Source: Chitinophaga pinensis (lineage in GTDB: Bacteria; Bacteroidota; Bacteroidia; Chitinophagales; Chitinophagaceae). Taken from it: a stretch of DNA of 64,000 nt. Each line of letters begins with the position of its first letter. The first letter of the stretch is position 1. The position numbers and the translations under genes were made by a program. The notes under the pieces were generated by a model. It saw nothing but the letters and a program-made list of their open reading frames with translations. It did not search any database and had not been told where the DNA came from. Below, piece after piece: positions 52,686 through 62,076 of this stretch. The stretch is taken from the NCBI GenBank assembly GCA_945876095.1, contig CAMCMP010000001.1, positions 62,001-126,000 on the forward strand. Direction: 5' to 3'.

Positions 52686-53615
52686 ATGCAACTATCTACC
52701 AAACATTTATTGGGCATTAAAGATCTTTCTTCGGAAGATATCTCTCTTATTTTAACTACCGCCTCTCAATTTAAAGAAGTTTTACAGCGTCCTGTTAAAA
52801 AAGTACCCTCCCTTCGTGACATTACCATCGTTAATTTATTTTACGAAAACAGTACTCGAACTAGGTTTTCTTTCGAACTGGCTGAAAAACGCTTAAGCGC
52901 TGATACTATTAATTTTTCTGCTTCAGCATCATCTGTTTCTAAGGGTGAGACTCTATTGGACACAGTAAATAATATTTTGAGCATGAAGGTAGATATGGTG
53001 GTAATGCGCCATAGTGCAAGCGGAGCACCTCATTTTTTAGCTAAACATATTCCTGCTGCAATTGTAAATGCCGGAGATGGTATCAATGAGCATCCTACAC
53101 AAGCATTGTTGGATGCCTTTTCCATCCAAGAAAAAACGGGTAGTTTGGAAGGTAAAAAGGTTTTGCTAATTGGAGATATTATGCATTCAAGGGTAGCATT
53201 GAGTAATATATATTTATTAAAGAAAATGGGAGCTGAAGTAATGGTAGCAGGACCTCCAACTTTGATACCTACTTATATCGAACAAGCTTTACAAGTAAAA
53301 GTAGAATATAATTTAAAAAAAGCATTACAATGGTGTGATGTTGCCAACGTGTTGCGAATACAATTAGAACGTCAAAACCAAGTGCTTTTTTCATCACTTA
53401 GAGAATATAATTTAGCCTACGGAGTTAGTAAAAAGTTGCTGGACAGTTTACAAAAAGAAATTGTTATCATGCATCCTGGGCCTATCAATAGAGGAGTCGA
53501 AATAGATAGTGATGTAGCAGATAGTAGCCAGTCTATCATATTACAGCAAGTTGAAAATGGCGTAGCAGTAAGGATGGCAGTTTTGTATCTTTTGGCAGGC
53601 AAGAAAGCTGAATAA
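52686..53615 (+). CDS. pyrB: Aspartate carbamoyltransferase, catalytic chain
   Basis: The 309-residue enzyme makes carbamoyl-aspartate, the first committed step of pyrimidine synthesis. Its carbamoyl-phosphate loop is FYENSTRTRFSFE near residue 53; VVMRHSASGAPHF is near 101, EHPTQALLDAF near 137 and MHPGPINRGVE near 260. No pyrI regulatory chain is present, as is normal for this type. It follows pyrR by 85 bp and precedes coaD by 42 bp. Confidence 0.96.
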   Translation: MQLSTKHLLGIKDLSSEDISLILTTASQFKEVLQRPVKKVPSLRDITIVNLFYENSTRTRFSFELAEKRLSADTINFSASASSVSKGETLLDTVNNILSMKVDMVVMRHSASGAPHFLAKHIPAAIVNAGDGINEHPTQALLDAFSIQEKTGSLEGKKVLLIGDIMHSRVALSNIYLLKKMGAEVMVAGPPTLIPTYIEQALQVKVEYNLKKALQWCDVANVLRIQLERQNQVLFSSLREYNLAYGVSKKLLDSLQKEIVIMHPGPINRGVEIDSDVADSSQSIILQQVENGVAVRMAVLYLLAGKKAE

Positions 53616-53657
53616 TTTCAAGTTGATCTACTAAAATAACTTTCAGACAAATAAAAT

Positions 53658-54134
53658 ATGCAACGTATCTGTTTATTTCCCGGAACATTTGATCCTGTTA
53701 CCATGGGGCATATCGATATTATCAATCGGGCAATGCCTTTGTTTGATAAACTAGTCATTGGTATTGGTAGAAATGCTAATAAAGCCCCGATGTTTAGCGA
53801 AGAAAAGCGTTTGAACTGGTTACAAGAAATTTATAAGGATGAGCCAAGGGTTTCAGCTGTTTTATATGATGGATTAACAGTTAATTGCTGTAAAAGTGTA
53901 GGGGCTAATTTTATACTAAGAGGTATTCGATATGTCAATGACTTTGAATATGAAAAGGCGATTGCAGATATGAATCGAAGCATCGATGGTCATATTGAAA
54001 CCATTTTTTTAACCTGTTTGCCTCAGTATACTTCTGTGGCTTCTACACTGGTTAGGGATGTTTTGAAAAATGGGGGAGATGTGTCTCAGTTTTTACCTAA
54101 AGTGGTGAATGATTCTATTTTGAAAGGCGTTTAG
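53658..54134 (+). CDS. coaD: Phosphopantetheine adenylyltransferase
   Basis: A 158-residue nucleotidyltransferase that makes dephospho-CoA from phosphopantetheine. The TxGH motif is in FPGTFDPVTMGHIDII at the N-terminus and the RGIRYVNDFEYE and YTSVASTLVRD segments are near residues 91 and 119. The length is typical. It lies 42 bp after pyrB and may be co-transcribed. Confidence 0.96.
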   Translation: MQRICLFPGTFDPVTMGHIDIINRAMPLFDKLVIGIGRNANKAPMFSEEKRLNWLQEIYKDEPRVSAVLYDGLTVNCCKSVGANFILRGIRYVNDFEYEKAIADMNRSIDGHIETIFLTCLPQYTSVASTLVRDVLKNGGDVSQFLPKVVNDSILKGV

Positions 54135-54220
54135 TCGGGTTTCTAACAGGCTTGAGCGGTTATTTTGTAAAGCTTTTGATTAAAATTGATCGATCAAAAA
54201 CTACCAGTTAATTTATTTCC

Positions 54221-54488
54221 TTACAATTCTTCTTGCTTATTTTAGGAGTTAGTAACATTAGTCTTGAATTTCCTTTCGGAATAGGGATGCTTTTACTTTT
54301 TTGCCTTGATGCAAAAAAGTAACAAAAAAAATCAATCCTGCGAATAAAAAGGCTGAAATTTGAAATATCAGCCTAAAATCAAGGAACTCGCGAAAAGAGT
54401 TTGTTTCTTTAAAGGAAGTGCTCGCTCAAACAGCCTTGATTTTTTAACGGCTGATATTTCAAATTTCTAGCACTTTTTATTCGAGGGC
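54221..54488. repeat. Dispersed palindromic repeat, copy 2 (full form)
   Basis: Stem A is at 54293-54322 (TTACTTTTTTGC/GCAAAAAAGTAA, loop CTTGAT). A large outer stem pairs 54341-54364 (CGAATAAAAAGGCTGAAATT...) with 54458-54483 (TTCAAATTTCTAGCACTTTT...TTCG), and the inner arm AAAAAATCAA... pairs with CAGCCTTGATTTTTT. The element ends with TTCGAGGGC. The upstream part shares CTTGCTTATTTTAG...TTTCCTTTCGGAATAG with copy 1. Confidence 0.88.
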
Positions 54489-54620
54489 ATCAAACAAAGA
54501 ATCAAGTATATATTACTGCGAAATTAAAAGACTGTGCTACTTTAAACGAAGTGCCTCCGCTCGGGGATTAATTTTTTAACCGCTGACAATTCAAATTTCT
54601 AGCACTTTTTATTCGAGGGC
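54489..54620. repeat. Partial repeat copy 2b (right half)
   Basis: Directly behind copy 2 the end module is repeated: AATTTTTTAACCGCTGACAATTC...TTTATTCGAGGGC (about 54568-54620), preceded by a diverged inner part. It looks like a tandem duplication of the right half with drift. Confidence 0.75.
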
Positions 54621-54681
54621 GCTAAAACAACGGTTAAAAAAATTGCCTACTAACTAACCCGACTTTTTTAGGGTCAACTAC

Positions 54682-55314
54682 TTAATTAATTGGCTTCCTA
54701 AATTTTTCAATTATATCTCTTATCGATGCGTAGGTGTTTTTAAGCGGTATATCTATTTCGTTTGAATTTAGCCATTTTAGCTCAGTTATGTTTTCTTCTA
54801 TTTGCGGAACCAAGGTTTGAGTACCCTGACAGTTCATATGAAACCAATGGGTAGTTTTTAAAAAATTTTTCCCATAAGCCGAATAAGTATGATAAGTACA
54901 GCCAATTGGATTGATCAAATTCAGATTCTTTACTCCGGTTTCTTCTTCAACTTCTCTGATGGCGGCTTGTTCGTAATTTTCACCCTTTTCTACTTTTCCT
55001 TTTGGTAAGTCCCATTTGTTAAGTCGGAAAATGAAAAGTAGCTGTTCTTGTTCGTTTTGCACTATTCCTCCCGCAGCGTCAATGGTGTTAAATTGCTTAA
55101 AAAATTCCTTTTTAAGCTCATCTAAGTTAGGATGAACTAATACACCAGCATGAAAGACTTCTTTTTTAATTTCATGAAGCAAGGATTTGATGCCTGCGTT
55201 GGATATTTCATCTATAAAAATAGCATCCGGGTGGTGGAGTACCTCTTCAATTTCCTTATCAATTTCATTGCATAAATAGACTGGTTTGTCGTCAAAGTAA
55301 ATTTTTAAGTACAT
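54682..55314 (-). CDS. Nudix hydrolase with N-terminal extra domain
   Basis: The 210-residue protein has a perfect Nudix box, GKVEKGENYEQAAIREVEEETGV in part (G-x5-E-x7-REVEEETG), near residue 125-147, for hydrolysis of a nucleoside diphosphate linked to another group. Residues 1-70 or so form an extra alpha/beta domain typical for Bacteroidota members. It is divergently arranged with pyrE. A near-consensus -7 box (TAAATTCG) ends 6 nt before the ATG. The substrate is unknown. Confidence 0.87.
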   Translation of the reverse strand: MYLKIYFDDKPVYLCNEIDKEIEEVLHHPDAIFIDEISNAGIKSLLHEIKKEVFHAGVLVHPNLDELKKEFFKQFNTIDAAGGIVQNEQEQLLFIFRLNKWDLPKGKVEKGENYEQAAIREVEEETGVKNLNLINPIGCTYHTYSAYGKNFLKTTHWFHMNCQGTQTLVPQIEENITELKWLNSNEIDIPLKNTYASIRDIIEKFRKPIN

Positions 55315-55432
55315 ATTAAACGAATTTAAAGTTTGACCTATGAATGCTAATTGGTAGCTTTTTGTTGGTTTTAAAAAAATTGCAAACCTGAAAAGCTAAA
55401 GTCCAATGGCTTTTTTGTTAATTTGCAGTATG

Positions 55433-56062
55433 ATGAATGAAAAAGCTACTGCTGAAAAGCTACTACAAATTAATGCAATAAAATTGAGTCCGCAACAACC
55501 ATTTACCTGGGCAAGTGGTTGGAAAAGTCCTATTTATTGCGATAATCGTAAAGTATTGTCATTTCCCTATAGTAGAGATTTTATAAAAAGTGAAATGTGT
55601 AATGTAGTATTCGAACAATTTCCAGGGGCAGACATTTTAGCTGGAGTTGGAACTGCAGGTATACCTTGGGGAGCAATGGTATCCGATCAGTTGAAATTAC
55701 CCTATATCTACGTACGTCCAAAGCCAAAAGAACATGGAATGGGCAATCAAATTGAAGGGGTTTATGAAAAAGGGGCTAAAGTAGTGGTTATTGAGGATCT
55801 CATCTCTACCGGTAAAAGTAGCTTAGAAGTAGTGGATGTATTGCGCAAGGCAGGTGTGGAAGTTATCGGTATGGTAGCAATTTTTACTTATGGGTTCGAT
55901 ATTGCCGCTAAAGCCTTTTCTGCAGCAGGAGTTCCCTATATTACCCTTACCAATTACAATACTCTAATCGAATTGGCAGTAGAAAAAGGGATTGTAACTG
56001 CCGAACAAGAAAAAACTTTGTTAAACTGGCGCCAGGATCCTGCTAATTGGAACGCAATTTGA
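55433..56062 (+). CDS. pyrE: Orotate phosphoribosyltransferase
   Basis: The enzyme links orotate to PRPP in pyrimidine synthesis. Its orotate-binding N-terminal FTWASGWKSPIYCDNRK near residue 20 and the PRPP loop VVVIEDLISTGKSS near 118 are intact. The ATGs at 55430 and 55433 (MMNEK) are the likely starts and give about 209-210 residues; an ATG at 55406 adds a short hydrophobic MAFLLICS that is not typical. The -7-like TTAATTTG just before 55430 also favours the inner start. Confidence 0.94.
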   Translation: MNEKATAEKLLQINAIKLSPQQPFTWASGWKSPIYCDNRKVLSFPYSRDFIKSEMCNVVFEQFPGADILAGVGTAGIPWGAMVSDQLKLPYIYVRPKPKEHGMGNQIEGVYEKGAKVVVIEDLISTGKSSLEVVDVLRKAGVEVIGMVAIFTYGFDIAAKAFSAAGVPYITLTNYNTLIELAVEKGIVTAEQEKTLLNWRQDPANWNAI

Positions 56063-56098
56063 TAACTTTAAGTAAATTATTCATTCAATCTAAATCAC

Positions 56099-56467
56099 AT
56101 GAAATCTATTAAATTGACAATGTTGGCATTGATAGGGTTTATTTCTATAACAACTGCTCAACAAAAAACAACCCAAAAAGTAGTAATTAACACCCCTTCA
56201 GTACAATGTGAAATGTGTAAGGATAGGATTGAAAAGTACATGAGCCGGGAACCAGGTATAGTTTCAGTGAAAGTGGATTATAAGAAAAAGACTACTACGG
56301 TGAGTTTTTTAACGGACAGAAACGATATTGAACAGGTAAAAACAGCGATTGCCAATATTGGTTATGATGCTGATGACGTAACTGCGGAGGAGGGTTCTTA
56401 TGCAAAATTACCCAAATGTTGTAAAAAGCCGGTAGAGAAGAGCGCTACACCTAGCCAATTACCTTAA
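56099..56467 (+). CDS. Exported heavy-metal-associated (HMA) domain protein
   Basis: The 122-residue product has a signal peptide ending in TTAQ and one HMA (MerP/CopZ-like) domain with the metal-binding CEMC in VQCEMCKDRIEKYM near residue 40. A CC pair lies near the C-terminus (KLPKCCKKP). It likely binds copper, mercury or another soft metal outside the cytoplasm. It follows pyrE by 36 bp, but no functional link is obvious. A bidirectional terminator lies downstream. Confidence 0.85.
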   Translation: MKSIKLTMLALIGFISITTAQQKTTQKVVINTPSVQCEMCKDRIEKYMSREPGIVSVKVDYKKKTTTVSFLTDRNDIEQVKTAIANIGYDADDVTAEEGSYAKLPKCCKKPVEKSATPSQLP

Positions 56468-56487
56468 TATTTGATATTAGAAATACT

Positions 56488-56516
56488 TAAAAAACACCCC
56501 GCTGGGGTGTTTTTTA
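56488..56516. terminator. Bidirectional terminator between convergent genes
   Basis: AAAAAACACCCC (56489-56500) and GGGGTGTTTTTT (56504-56515) are perfect 12-bp arms (13 with the flanking T-A pair) around GCT. It serves the HMA gene on plus and the LEA-like gene on minus. Confidence 0.9.
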
Positions 56517-56520
56517 TGCC

Positions 56521-56994
56521 CTAGAATAGAGAAAAATTTTGCTTCATTTCATAGTTAACTGGAAAATTCCTAGAAATCTTTCCATTTCCAGCCCTAATAG
56601 TACCTACCACTTTCAGCGTGACTTCTTTACTGACAAGGGCATTAAATCCATTCTTTACTAAGTTTTTCATATCGACATCCATTTTTACCGGGATGGCAAA
56701 TTCCGACTTTTTAGGGATAGAAACCAGTTGGTCATGGGTAGTATGTCCAAGGTAATTATTGTCTATAAAAACATCTAGGTCGAATTTTTTTAATTGCAAT
56801 CCGAAGTTATTCGGGTTAAAAAAAACCAGATCAGTTTTCAATGTACTGGTCGCTAAACCTAACTTATCAACCTTGAAATTCCTGATCTCTCGGTACTCAA
56901 GTTCTTTTGGACTAGAGCAGGAGAGAAGCAATATTGTCAGTACAAAACAAAGACTAAAGTTGGCAATAGTAAAATGAGGTAGGTTCTTTTTCAA
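56521..56994 (-). CDS. LEA14-like (LEA type 2) lipoprotein
   Basis: The 157-residue product has a lipobox-type signal (ILLLSC) and a single LEA14-like beta-sandwich (VDKLGLATSTLKTDLVFFNPN, then GTIRAGNGKISRNFP). Members are water-stress or envelope proteins of unclear role. It ends 4 bp from the bidirectional terminator. A 1.17-kb gene-free region lies upstream of its start. Confidence 0.82.
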   Translation of the reverse strand: MKKNLPHFTIANFSLCFVLTILLLSCSSPKELEYREIRNFKVDKLGLATSTLKTDLVFFNPNNFGLQLKKFDLDVFIDNNYLGHTTHDQLVSIPKKSEFAIPVKMDVDMKNLVKNGFNALVSKEVTLKVVGTIRAGNGKISRNFPVNYEMKQNFSLF

Positions 56995-58165
56995 AGTGGA
57001 AGATTTTAAGCAAGGTAAGTAGATCTAGGCAAATTTGAAATTTATACATCATTAAATTCCTACTATTATATTTAGCAATTATCATTTGAGACCTAAAAAG
57101 ACAGATTTTATTACAAACTATTTTTATTAGTAAAAAAATATTTATATAAATAATTGATAATAAATATTTTATAGATTTTTATTGAATTATATATTATGTA
57201 TTTTCAGGTAATTTACACCTTTCAAACATTGTTTAAATACCAGAAAAGTATATTTAATAAATAATAATAAAAATACATGCTAATAATATGATTATTAAAT
57301 ATTTATGATTTTTATTTACACTTTAATATCGTATAAAATATTTATTAAATAAAATCCGATGTAAAGAGTAAACAAAATCTTAAAATTTGAATTATTTTGC
57401 TTCTTACCTACCATTCTGATCAATTTTTTTATAACTGGTTTTAAGAGCATTTAAATGGCCTTAGAATAAATATAGCTAATCTACTAATTTGGACTGTTAT
57501 AATGACATGTATATATTGAGCCCCATATTTATAAAAAATGACCTTCAAAATGTGATCTCATCATTTTTTTCGATGCCCTAAATTTTCTTGAAAAGTTGGT
57601 TACCAAAAATAACAATGGTATTAAAATATACAATAATTTTTATATACATCATTTGTGTTTTTGGAATAGCCGGCAAATCCAAAAGGGAGATAAATGCTCT
57701 TGTAAGTCTCTAATTTGTTAGGACTCAAAAGTTGGGTAAGGAAATTTGCAATTATAGTTTATGAACGCAATTCGTCTTGCATTTTAGTAAAAGAAAATTA
57801 GGGGTATATGCTAGAAATTTCCACTGGAATAGAGTGCTTTTACTTTTTTGCCTTGATGCAAAAAAGTAACAAAAAAAATCAAGCCTGCGAATAAAAAGGC
57901 TGAAATTTGAATTAACAGCCTAAAATCAAGGAACTCGCCGGTAGAGTAAATTACTTCAATGTACATACCGGCTCAGACAGCCTTGATTTTTTAACGGCTG
58001 ATAATTCAAATTTCTAGCACTTTTTATTCGAGGGCGAAAGGTGGTTATTAATTATTTGACTAATTATCTGGTAGTTCTCGATAAATGGGTTTTACAAAAA
58101 ATCTACCTATTAGGAATTTAAAAACTCTTTGCTTTGATGGCTTGATGAGCAAATTATTGATTGAT
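56995..58165. other. Long gene-free, very AT-rich interval
   Basis: This 1.17-kb stretch is the longest without a recognised gene. Bases 57050-57400 are extremely AT-rich with many TATTTA/TAAATA runs. A 32-codon frame at 57615-57713 could encode a small membrane peptide (MVLKYTIIFIYIICVF...), but there is no supporting evidence. Repeat copy 3 fills 57764-58035. Confidence 0.6.
57764..58035. repeat. Dispersed palindromic repeat, copy 3 (full form)
   Basis: Stem A is at 57840-57869 (TTACTTTTTTGC/GCAAAAAAGTAA, loop CTTGAT). The long outer stem pairs 57888-57911 with 58005-58030; an inner stem pairs GCCGGTA (57937-57943) with TACCGGC (57966-57972). The end module is TTCGAGGGC. The upstream flank shares CAATTCGTCTTGCATTTTAG with copies 1 and 2. 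Confidence 0.88.
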
Positions 58166-59569
58166 TTAATTCTTCTCAAACCCATCCATATTATAATCAA
58201 TCCAACTATCAATGGCTTTAACAAACCTTGGTCTTAGTATTATTTTATTATTTTTATCTAACAAATAAATAGTAGGCGAACTAGAAACATAATAATCTTT
58301 GGCAGCTTGGGTATTCCATTGTTGGTAATCGCAGAAACTTATAAAGGGCATCACGTTGGTATAATTTTGAAAGGCAGTTTTATCCGTATCCAATGAAACA
58401 AAAACTACTTCCAATCCCTTTGCTTTCCATTTAGAATAAAGTGGAAACAATTGTACCATTTCTTCTGAGCAAGCTGTACACCAACTAGCTCCAAAAATAA
58501 CCACCTTGTATTTAGCACTGATTTCGGATAATCGAGAAGGATTTTTAATCACCAAACCTTTTTCAAAAACATCTCCTGTAAAACTGATATCGGGTGCAGT
58601 CTTTCCAACCTTCATTGCCCGGTAGGACTCTAATTGATTGGCTAAATTAGTATTAAGAGTGCAACTATTTTGAGTAAGTGTTTTAATGGACAGGTACTCA
58701 GCAGACTGAAACAAACTGTGTTTTTCAAAGTAATCAAAAAGATACTTTGTTATTTCATTGTATAGTTGCTCATTTTTTGCAATGCTATTTAAAATAAAAT
58801 CGGTAGATACATTCATGTCTTTATAAATAGTATCTAATGGCAGGCCTCTATTTTCTAATAACCAATATTGACTTTCCAATGCATCTTTGAGTAAGCCACT
58901 TTTGTACAAGCGCGGATCAGCATAATTTATTTTTCTAAAAGCTGCAATGGTAGCAGGGATTTCCTGGATTCTATACTGTGCTACTGTTGAAACCGAGCTA
59001 ATCAATTTGCGAATAGGCAAATACCAATGAGCATAACTGGTACTTGGAAGTTTGGATAAAAAATCAAGGTCTTCTTTTCCGATACGCTTAATTTCTGAAT
59101 TGATGGATTGTTGAACAGTTTTTTGATTTGAAAAAAGTGCATCTCCTTGGTATATCTTTTGCAAGTATTCCCAAGCACTCAGTGTTTGTTCTCGTTTAGC
59201 ATGCGCAGTAGCATAGGTAGCAAATCCTTTATTTTCTTCACCCTTAATTATAGCAATACTTTCCGGCACAGATAAACTTTCACCTTTCAATTCAATGGCT
59301 TGTTTTTCCAATACCATAAAATAGGGTTTATTATCTGCTGCAGAAATGTAGCCCATTCCTATGTCCTTCGGCGAATATTGTAAAGTAAAACTTCCTGTTT
59401 CATTAACTAAGGTGCTATCAATGGCATAAGTACCCATGCCATTAAAACCTATTAATCGAACGGTTTGGTTTTTAAGTGAAGGAAATTTTCCAGAAATAGT
59501 TTGCTGACTATATCCTTGAAAAGAGATAAAAATTACCAATAAAAAAAAGCTACAAATTTTGTTTGTCAT
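58166..59569 (-). CDS. TlpA-like thioredoxin-fold protein with DUF4369-like N-terminus
   Basis: The 467-residue product has a signal peptide ending in YSQQ, an N-terminal beta domain (ISGKFPSLKNQTVRLIGFNG), a long helical middle and a C-terminal thioredoxin domain (about residues 325-460) with active site CTAC in FGASWCTACSEEM. The cis-Pro is in SSSPTIYLLDKN. It should be an exported disulfide oxidoreductase. It lies downstream of hppA on the same strand, with a terminator between them. Confidence 0.87.
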   Translation of the reverse strand: MTNKICSFFLLVIFISFQGYSQQTISGKFPSLKNQTVRLIGFNGMGTYAIDSTLVNETGSFTLQYSPKDIGMGYISAADNKPYFMVLEKQAIELKGESLSVPESIAIIKGEENKGFATYATAHAKREQTLSAWEYLQKIYQGDALFSNQKTVQQSINSEIKRIGKEDLDFLSKLPSTSYAHWYLPIRKLISSVSTVAQYRIQEIPATIAAFRKINYADPRLYKSGLLKDALESQYWLLENRGLPLDTIYKDMNVSTDFILNSIAKNEQLYNEITKYLFDYFEKHSLFQSAEYLSIKTLTQNSCTLNTNLANQLESYRAMKVGKTAPDISFTGDVFEKGLVIKNPSRLSEISAKYKVVIFGASWCTACSEEMVQLFPLYSKWKAKGLEVVFVSLDTDKTAFQNYTNVMPFISFCDYQQWNTQAAKDYYVSSSPTIYLLDKNNKIILRPRFVKAIDSWIDYNMDGFEKN

Positions 59570-59582
59570 TTTATAACAGATT

Positions 59583-59610
59583 AAAAAAGCCTAGATATAT
59601 CTAGGCTTTT
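59583..59610 (-). terminator. Intrinsic terminator of hppA
   Basis: A 26-bp perfect palindrome (59585-59610, AAAAGCCTAGATA/TATCTAGGCTTTT), extended by two more A on the left, gives on the minus strand a stem ending in T6. Confidence 0.88.
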
Positions 59611-59649
59611 AATAAGGTAAATCTCATTTTATGAGAAAATGAGAAGAAG

Positions 59650-61848
59650 TTATTTTGTAATCTCTTTCGAAGCACTTAATTTTTGTAAAGTCTCTATTTG
59701 AGCCTTTCTATTGGCTTCTATTTTGTCATGATGAATAACAGCGAGGGTAGGTGCTATAACCAAACTCACAATACTCATCAATTTGATTAAAATGTTCATA
59801 GAAGGGCCAGAGGTATCTTTAAATGGATCTCCTACAGTATCACCTGTAACAGAAGCTTTATGGGGTTCTGATTTCTTATAAAACATTTCACCATTGATTT
59901 CTACTCCTTTTTCAAATGATTTTTTTGCATTGTCCCAAGCTCCACCAGCATTGTTTTGGAACATTCCCATCAATACACCACTCACTGTAGCACCGGCTAA
60001 GAATCCGCCTAATACTTCTGGGCCGAAAATAAAACCAATAATTATTGGAGATAGTAAAGCAATGGCTCCTGGCATCATCATTTTACGAAGAGATGCTTGA
60101 GTTGAAATAGCTACACATTTATCATATTCTGGTTTACCAGTACCTTCCATAATACCTGGTATGGTGCGAAATTGTCTGCGTACTTCTTCTACCATTGCCA
60201 TCGCCGCTTCTCCAACAGCACGAATAGCTAAGGATGAGAATATAAAAGGAATCATTCCACCTACAAATAAACCAGCTAATACATCTGCACGATAAATATC
60301 GATACCATCAATACCAGCAATACCCACAAATGCTGCAAATAGAGCAAGTGCTGTTAGTGCCGCAGAGGCAATAGCAAAGCCTTTTCCACTAGCTGCAGTC
60401 GTATTTCCTACTGCATCGAGAATATCAGTTTTTTCTCTAACATCAGCCGGTAATTCACTCATCTCTGCTATTCCACCTGCATTATCGGCAATTGGGCCAA
60501 ATGCATCGATTGCCAATTGCATAGCAGTAGTAGCCATCATACCAGCTGCAGCAATCGCTACTCCATATAAACCAGCACATGCATAAGATCCGTAAATACC
60601 AGCCGCTAGTACCAATATAGGTAATAAAGTACTTTCCATACCTACTGCTAAACCTCCAATGATGTTAGTAGCATGGCCAGTAGCCGATTGCCTAATAATA
60701 CTCATTACTGGGCGTTTACCCATGGCAGTATAATATTCTGTAATGATACTCATTAAAGTTCCTACCGCTAGGCCAACCATAATAGCACCAAATATTCCCA
60801 TTTTAGTGAATTCATGTCCACGCAAAATCATGGTATCTGGCATTAACCAGTTTACCAGAAAATAAGAAGCAATAGCTGTTAAAACGATCGAGCCCCAGTT
60901 ACCCATATTCAATGCTTTTTGAACAGCATCGGTACTTAGCCCAGCGTTTTCTGAGATGCGAACAAAGAAGGTTCCAATGATAGAAAATAGGATTCCCATG
61001 GATGCAATGAGCATCGGTAAAAGAATAGGGGACATGCCTCCAAAATGATCGGTAATGGCACTTGTTTCTCTACCCAATACCATTGTTGCTAGTACTGTAG
61101 CTACATAAGAACCAAATAAATCAGCCCCCATACCAGCCACATCACCCACATTGTCACCTACGTTATCGGCAATGGTTGCAGGGTTACGAGGATCATCCTC
61201 TGGAATTCCAGCCTCTACTTTTCCAACTAGATCAGCGCCTACATCAGCAGCTTTAGTATAAATTCCACCGCCTACTCTTGCAAATAAAGCGATCGATTCT
61301 GCACCCAAAGAAAAGCCAGTTAAGATTTCTAATGTCCTTTGCATTTCAACACTATCAACTGCTGCTTCAGGAGCAAAAACCATTTTTAAAATAATAAATA
61401 ATCCACCTAATCCTAGTACTGCTAATCCAGCTACTCCCATACCCATTACCGACCCTCCGGTAAAGGAAACTAAAAGTGCCTTACTTAAACTAGTCCTAGC
61501 TGCTTGAGCAGTGCGAACATTGGCCTTGGTGGCTACTTTCATGCCAATAAATCCAGCAAGTGCACTAAAAAATGCGCCTAAAACGAAAGCCAGTGCAATA
61601 CTCCAATGACTATTTTCATTGCTGTAACCCATTACACCTAATAAAATGGCGCCAATTACAACAAAATAAGCAAGAATTTTATACTCGGCTTGTAAAAAAG
61701 CCATCGCGCCTTCAGCTATGTAAGTGCTAATTTCTTTCATTCTTTCATTGCCTGCATCTTGTTTGGAAACCCAGGCAAACTTTACAAAAGTGTACAACAG
61801 GCCTACGATGCCCATTGCAGGAATAACATAGATCAATAATTTATCCAT
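59650..61848 (-). CDS. hppA: Membrane-bound cation-pumping pyrophosphatase
   Basis: The 732-residue protein has about 16 membrane segments and uses pyrophosphate hydrolysis to pump H+ and/or Na+. The substrate motif [35 protein letters not shown] in part ([27 protein letters not shown]) lies near residues 201-236, and [10 protein letters not shown] near 457 and the C-terminal [15 protein letters not shown] near 690 match the family. In [13 protein letters not shown] near residue 481 the residue after TT is Ala, as in K+-dependent enzymes. Na+ pumping is therefore possible (inference). A terminator follows on its strand. Confidence 0.95.
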   Translation of the reverse strand: MDKLLIYVIPAMGIVGLLYTFVKFAWVSKQDAGNERMKEISTYIAEGAMAFLQAEYKILAYFVVIGAILLGVMGYSNENSHWSIALAFVLGAFFSALAGFIGMKVATKANVRTAQAARTSLSKALLVSFTGGSVMGMGVAGLAVLGLGGLFIILKMVFAPEAAVDSVEMQRTLEILTGFSLGAESIALFARVGGGIYTKAADVGADLVGKVEAGIPEDDPRNPATIADNVGDNVGDVAGMGADLFGSYVATVLATMVLGRETSAITDHFGGMSPILLPMLIASMGILFSIIGTFFVRISENAGLSTDAVQKALNMGNWGSIVLTAIASYFLVNWLMPDTMILRGHEFTKMGIFGAIMVGLAVGTLMSIITEYYTAMGKRPVMSIIRQSATGHATNIIGGLAVGMESTLLPILVLAAGIYGSYACAGLYGVAIAAAGMMATTAMQLAIDAFGPIADNAGGIAEMSELPADVREKTDILDAVGNTTAASGKGFAIASAALTALALFAAFVGIAGIDGIDIYRADVLAGLFVGGMIPFIFSSLAIRAVGEAAMAMVEEVRRQFRTIPGIMEGTGKPEYDKCVAISTQASLRKMMMPGAIALLSPIIIGFIFGPEVLGGFLAGATVSGVLMGMFQNNAGGAWDNAKKSFEKGVEINGEMFYKKSEPHKASVTGDTVGDPFKDTSGPSMNILIKLMSIVSLVIAPTLAVIHHDKIEANRKAQIETLQKLSASKEITK

Positions 61849-62018
61849 ATAATAGTTCTAATTTTGGAGGGCAAAAATAGGTTAATTGATGCAAAAATTG
61901 GAATATTTTAATAGATTCTTAGCTGTGATAGGTAATTTATTTTTGTAATGTATTTTTCCTTGATATTCTTACTATTGGCTTATCTAAACAAAAATGATAG
62001 AAAGAAGGAATTTTTAGT

Positions 62019-62051
62019 AAAAAAAAAGGACCCTAAGTTAATTTAGGATCC
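62019..62051 (-). terminator. Intrinsic terminator of lpdA
   Basis: GGACCCTAA (62028-62036) pairs with TTAGGATCC (62043-62051) with one mismatch; on the minus strand the stem is followed by nine T. Confidence 0.8.
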
Positions 62052-62076
62052 ATTTTTTTATAAAATTTATTTTAAA

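Larger units (their letters stand above)
54135..54681. other. Gap made largely of dispersed repeat copies 2 and 2b
   Basis: This 547-bp interval between convergent coaD and the Nudix gene has no gene. Most of it is repeat (54221-54620). Its right end, around 54659-54680, resembles the sequence downstream of copy 1. Confidence 0.75.

Noticed and set aside
54135..54681. CRISPR array in the repeat-rich gap
   Set aside because: Repeats are few, long, palindromic and not separated by spacers of regular size, and no cas gene is present.
57615..57713. 32-codon frame for a hydrophobic peptide in the AT-rich desert
   Set aside because: It has a membrane-like stretch, but AT-rich DNA gives such frames by chance and there is no promoter, ribosome site or homologue evidence.
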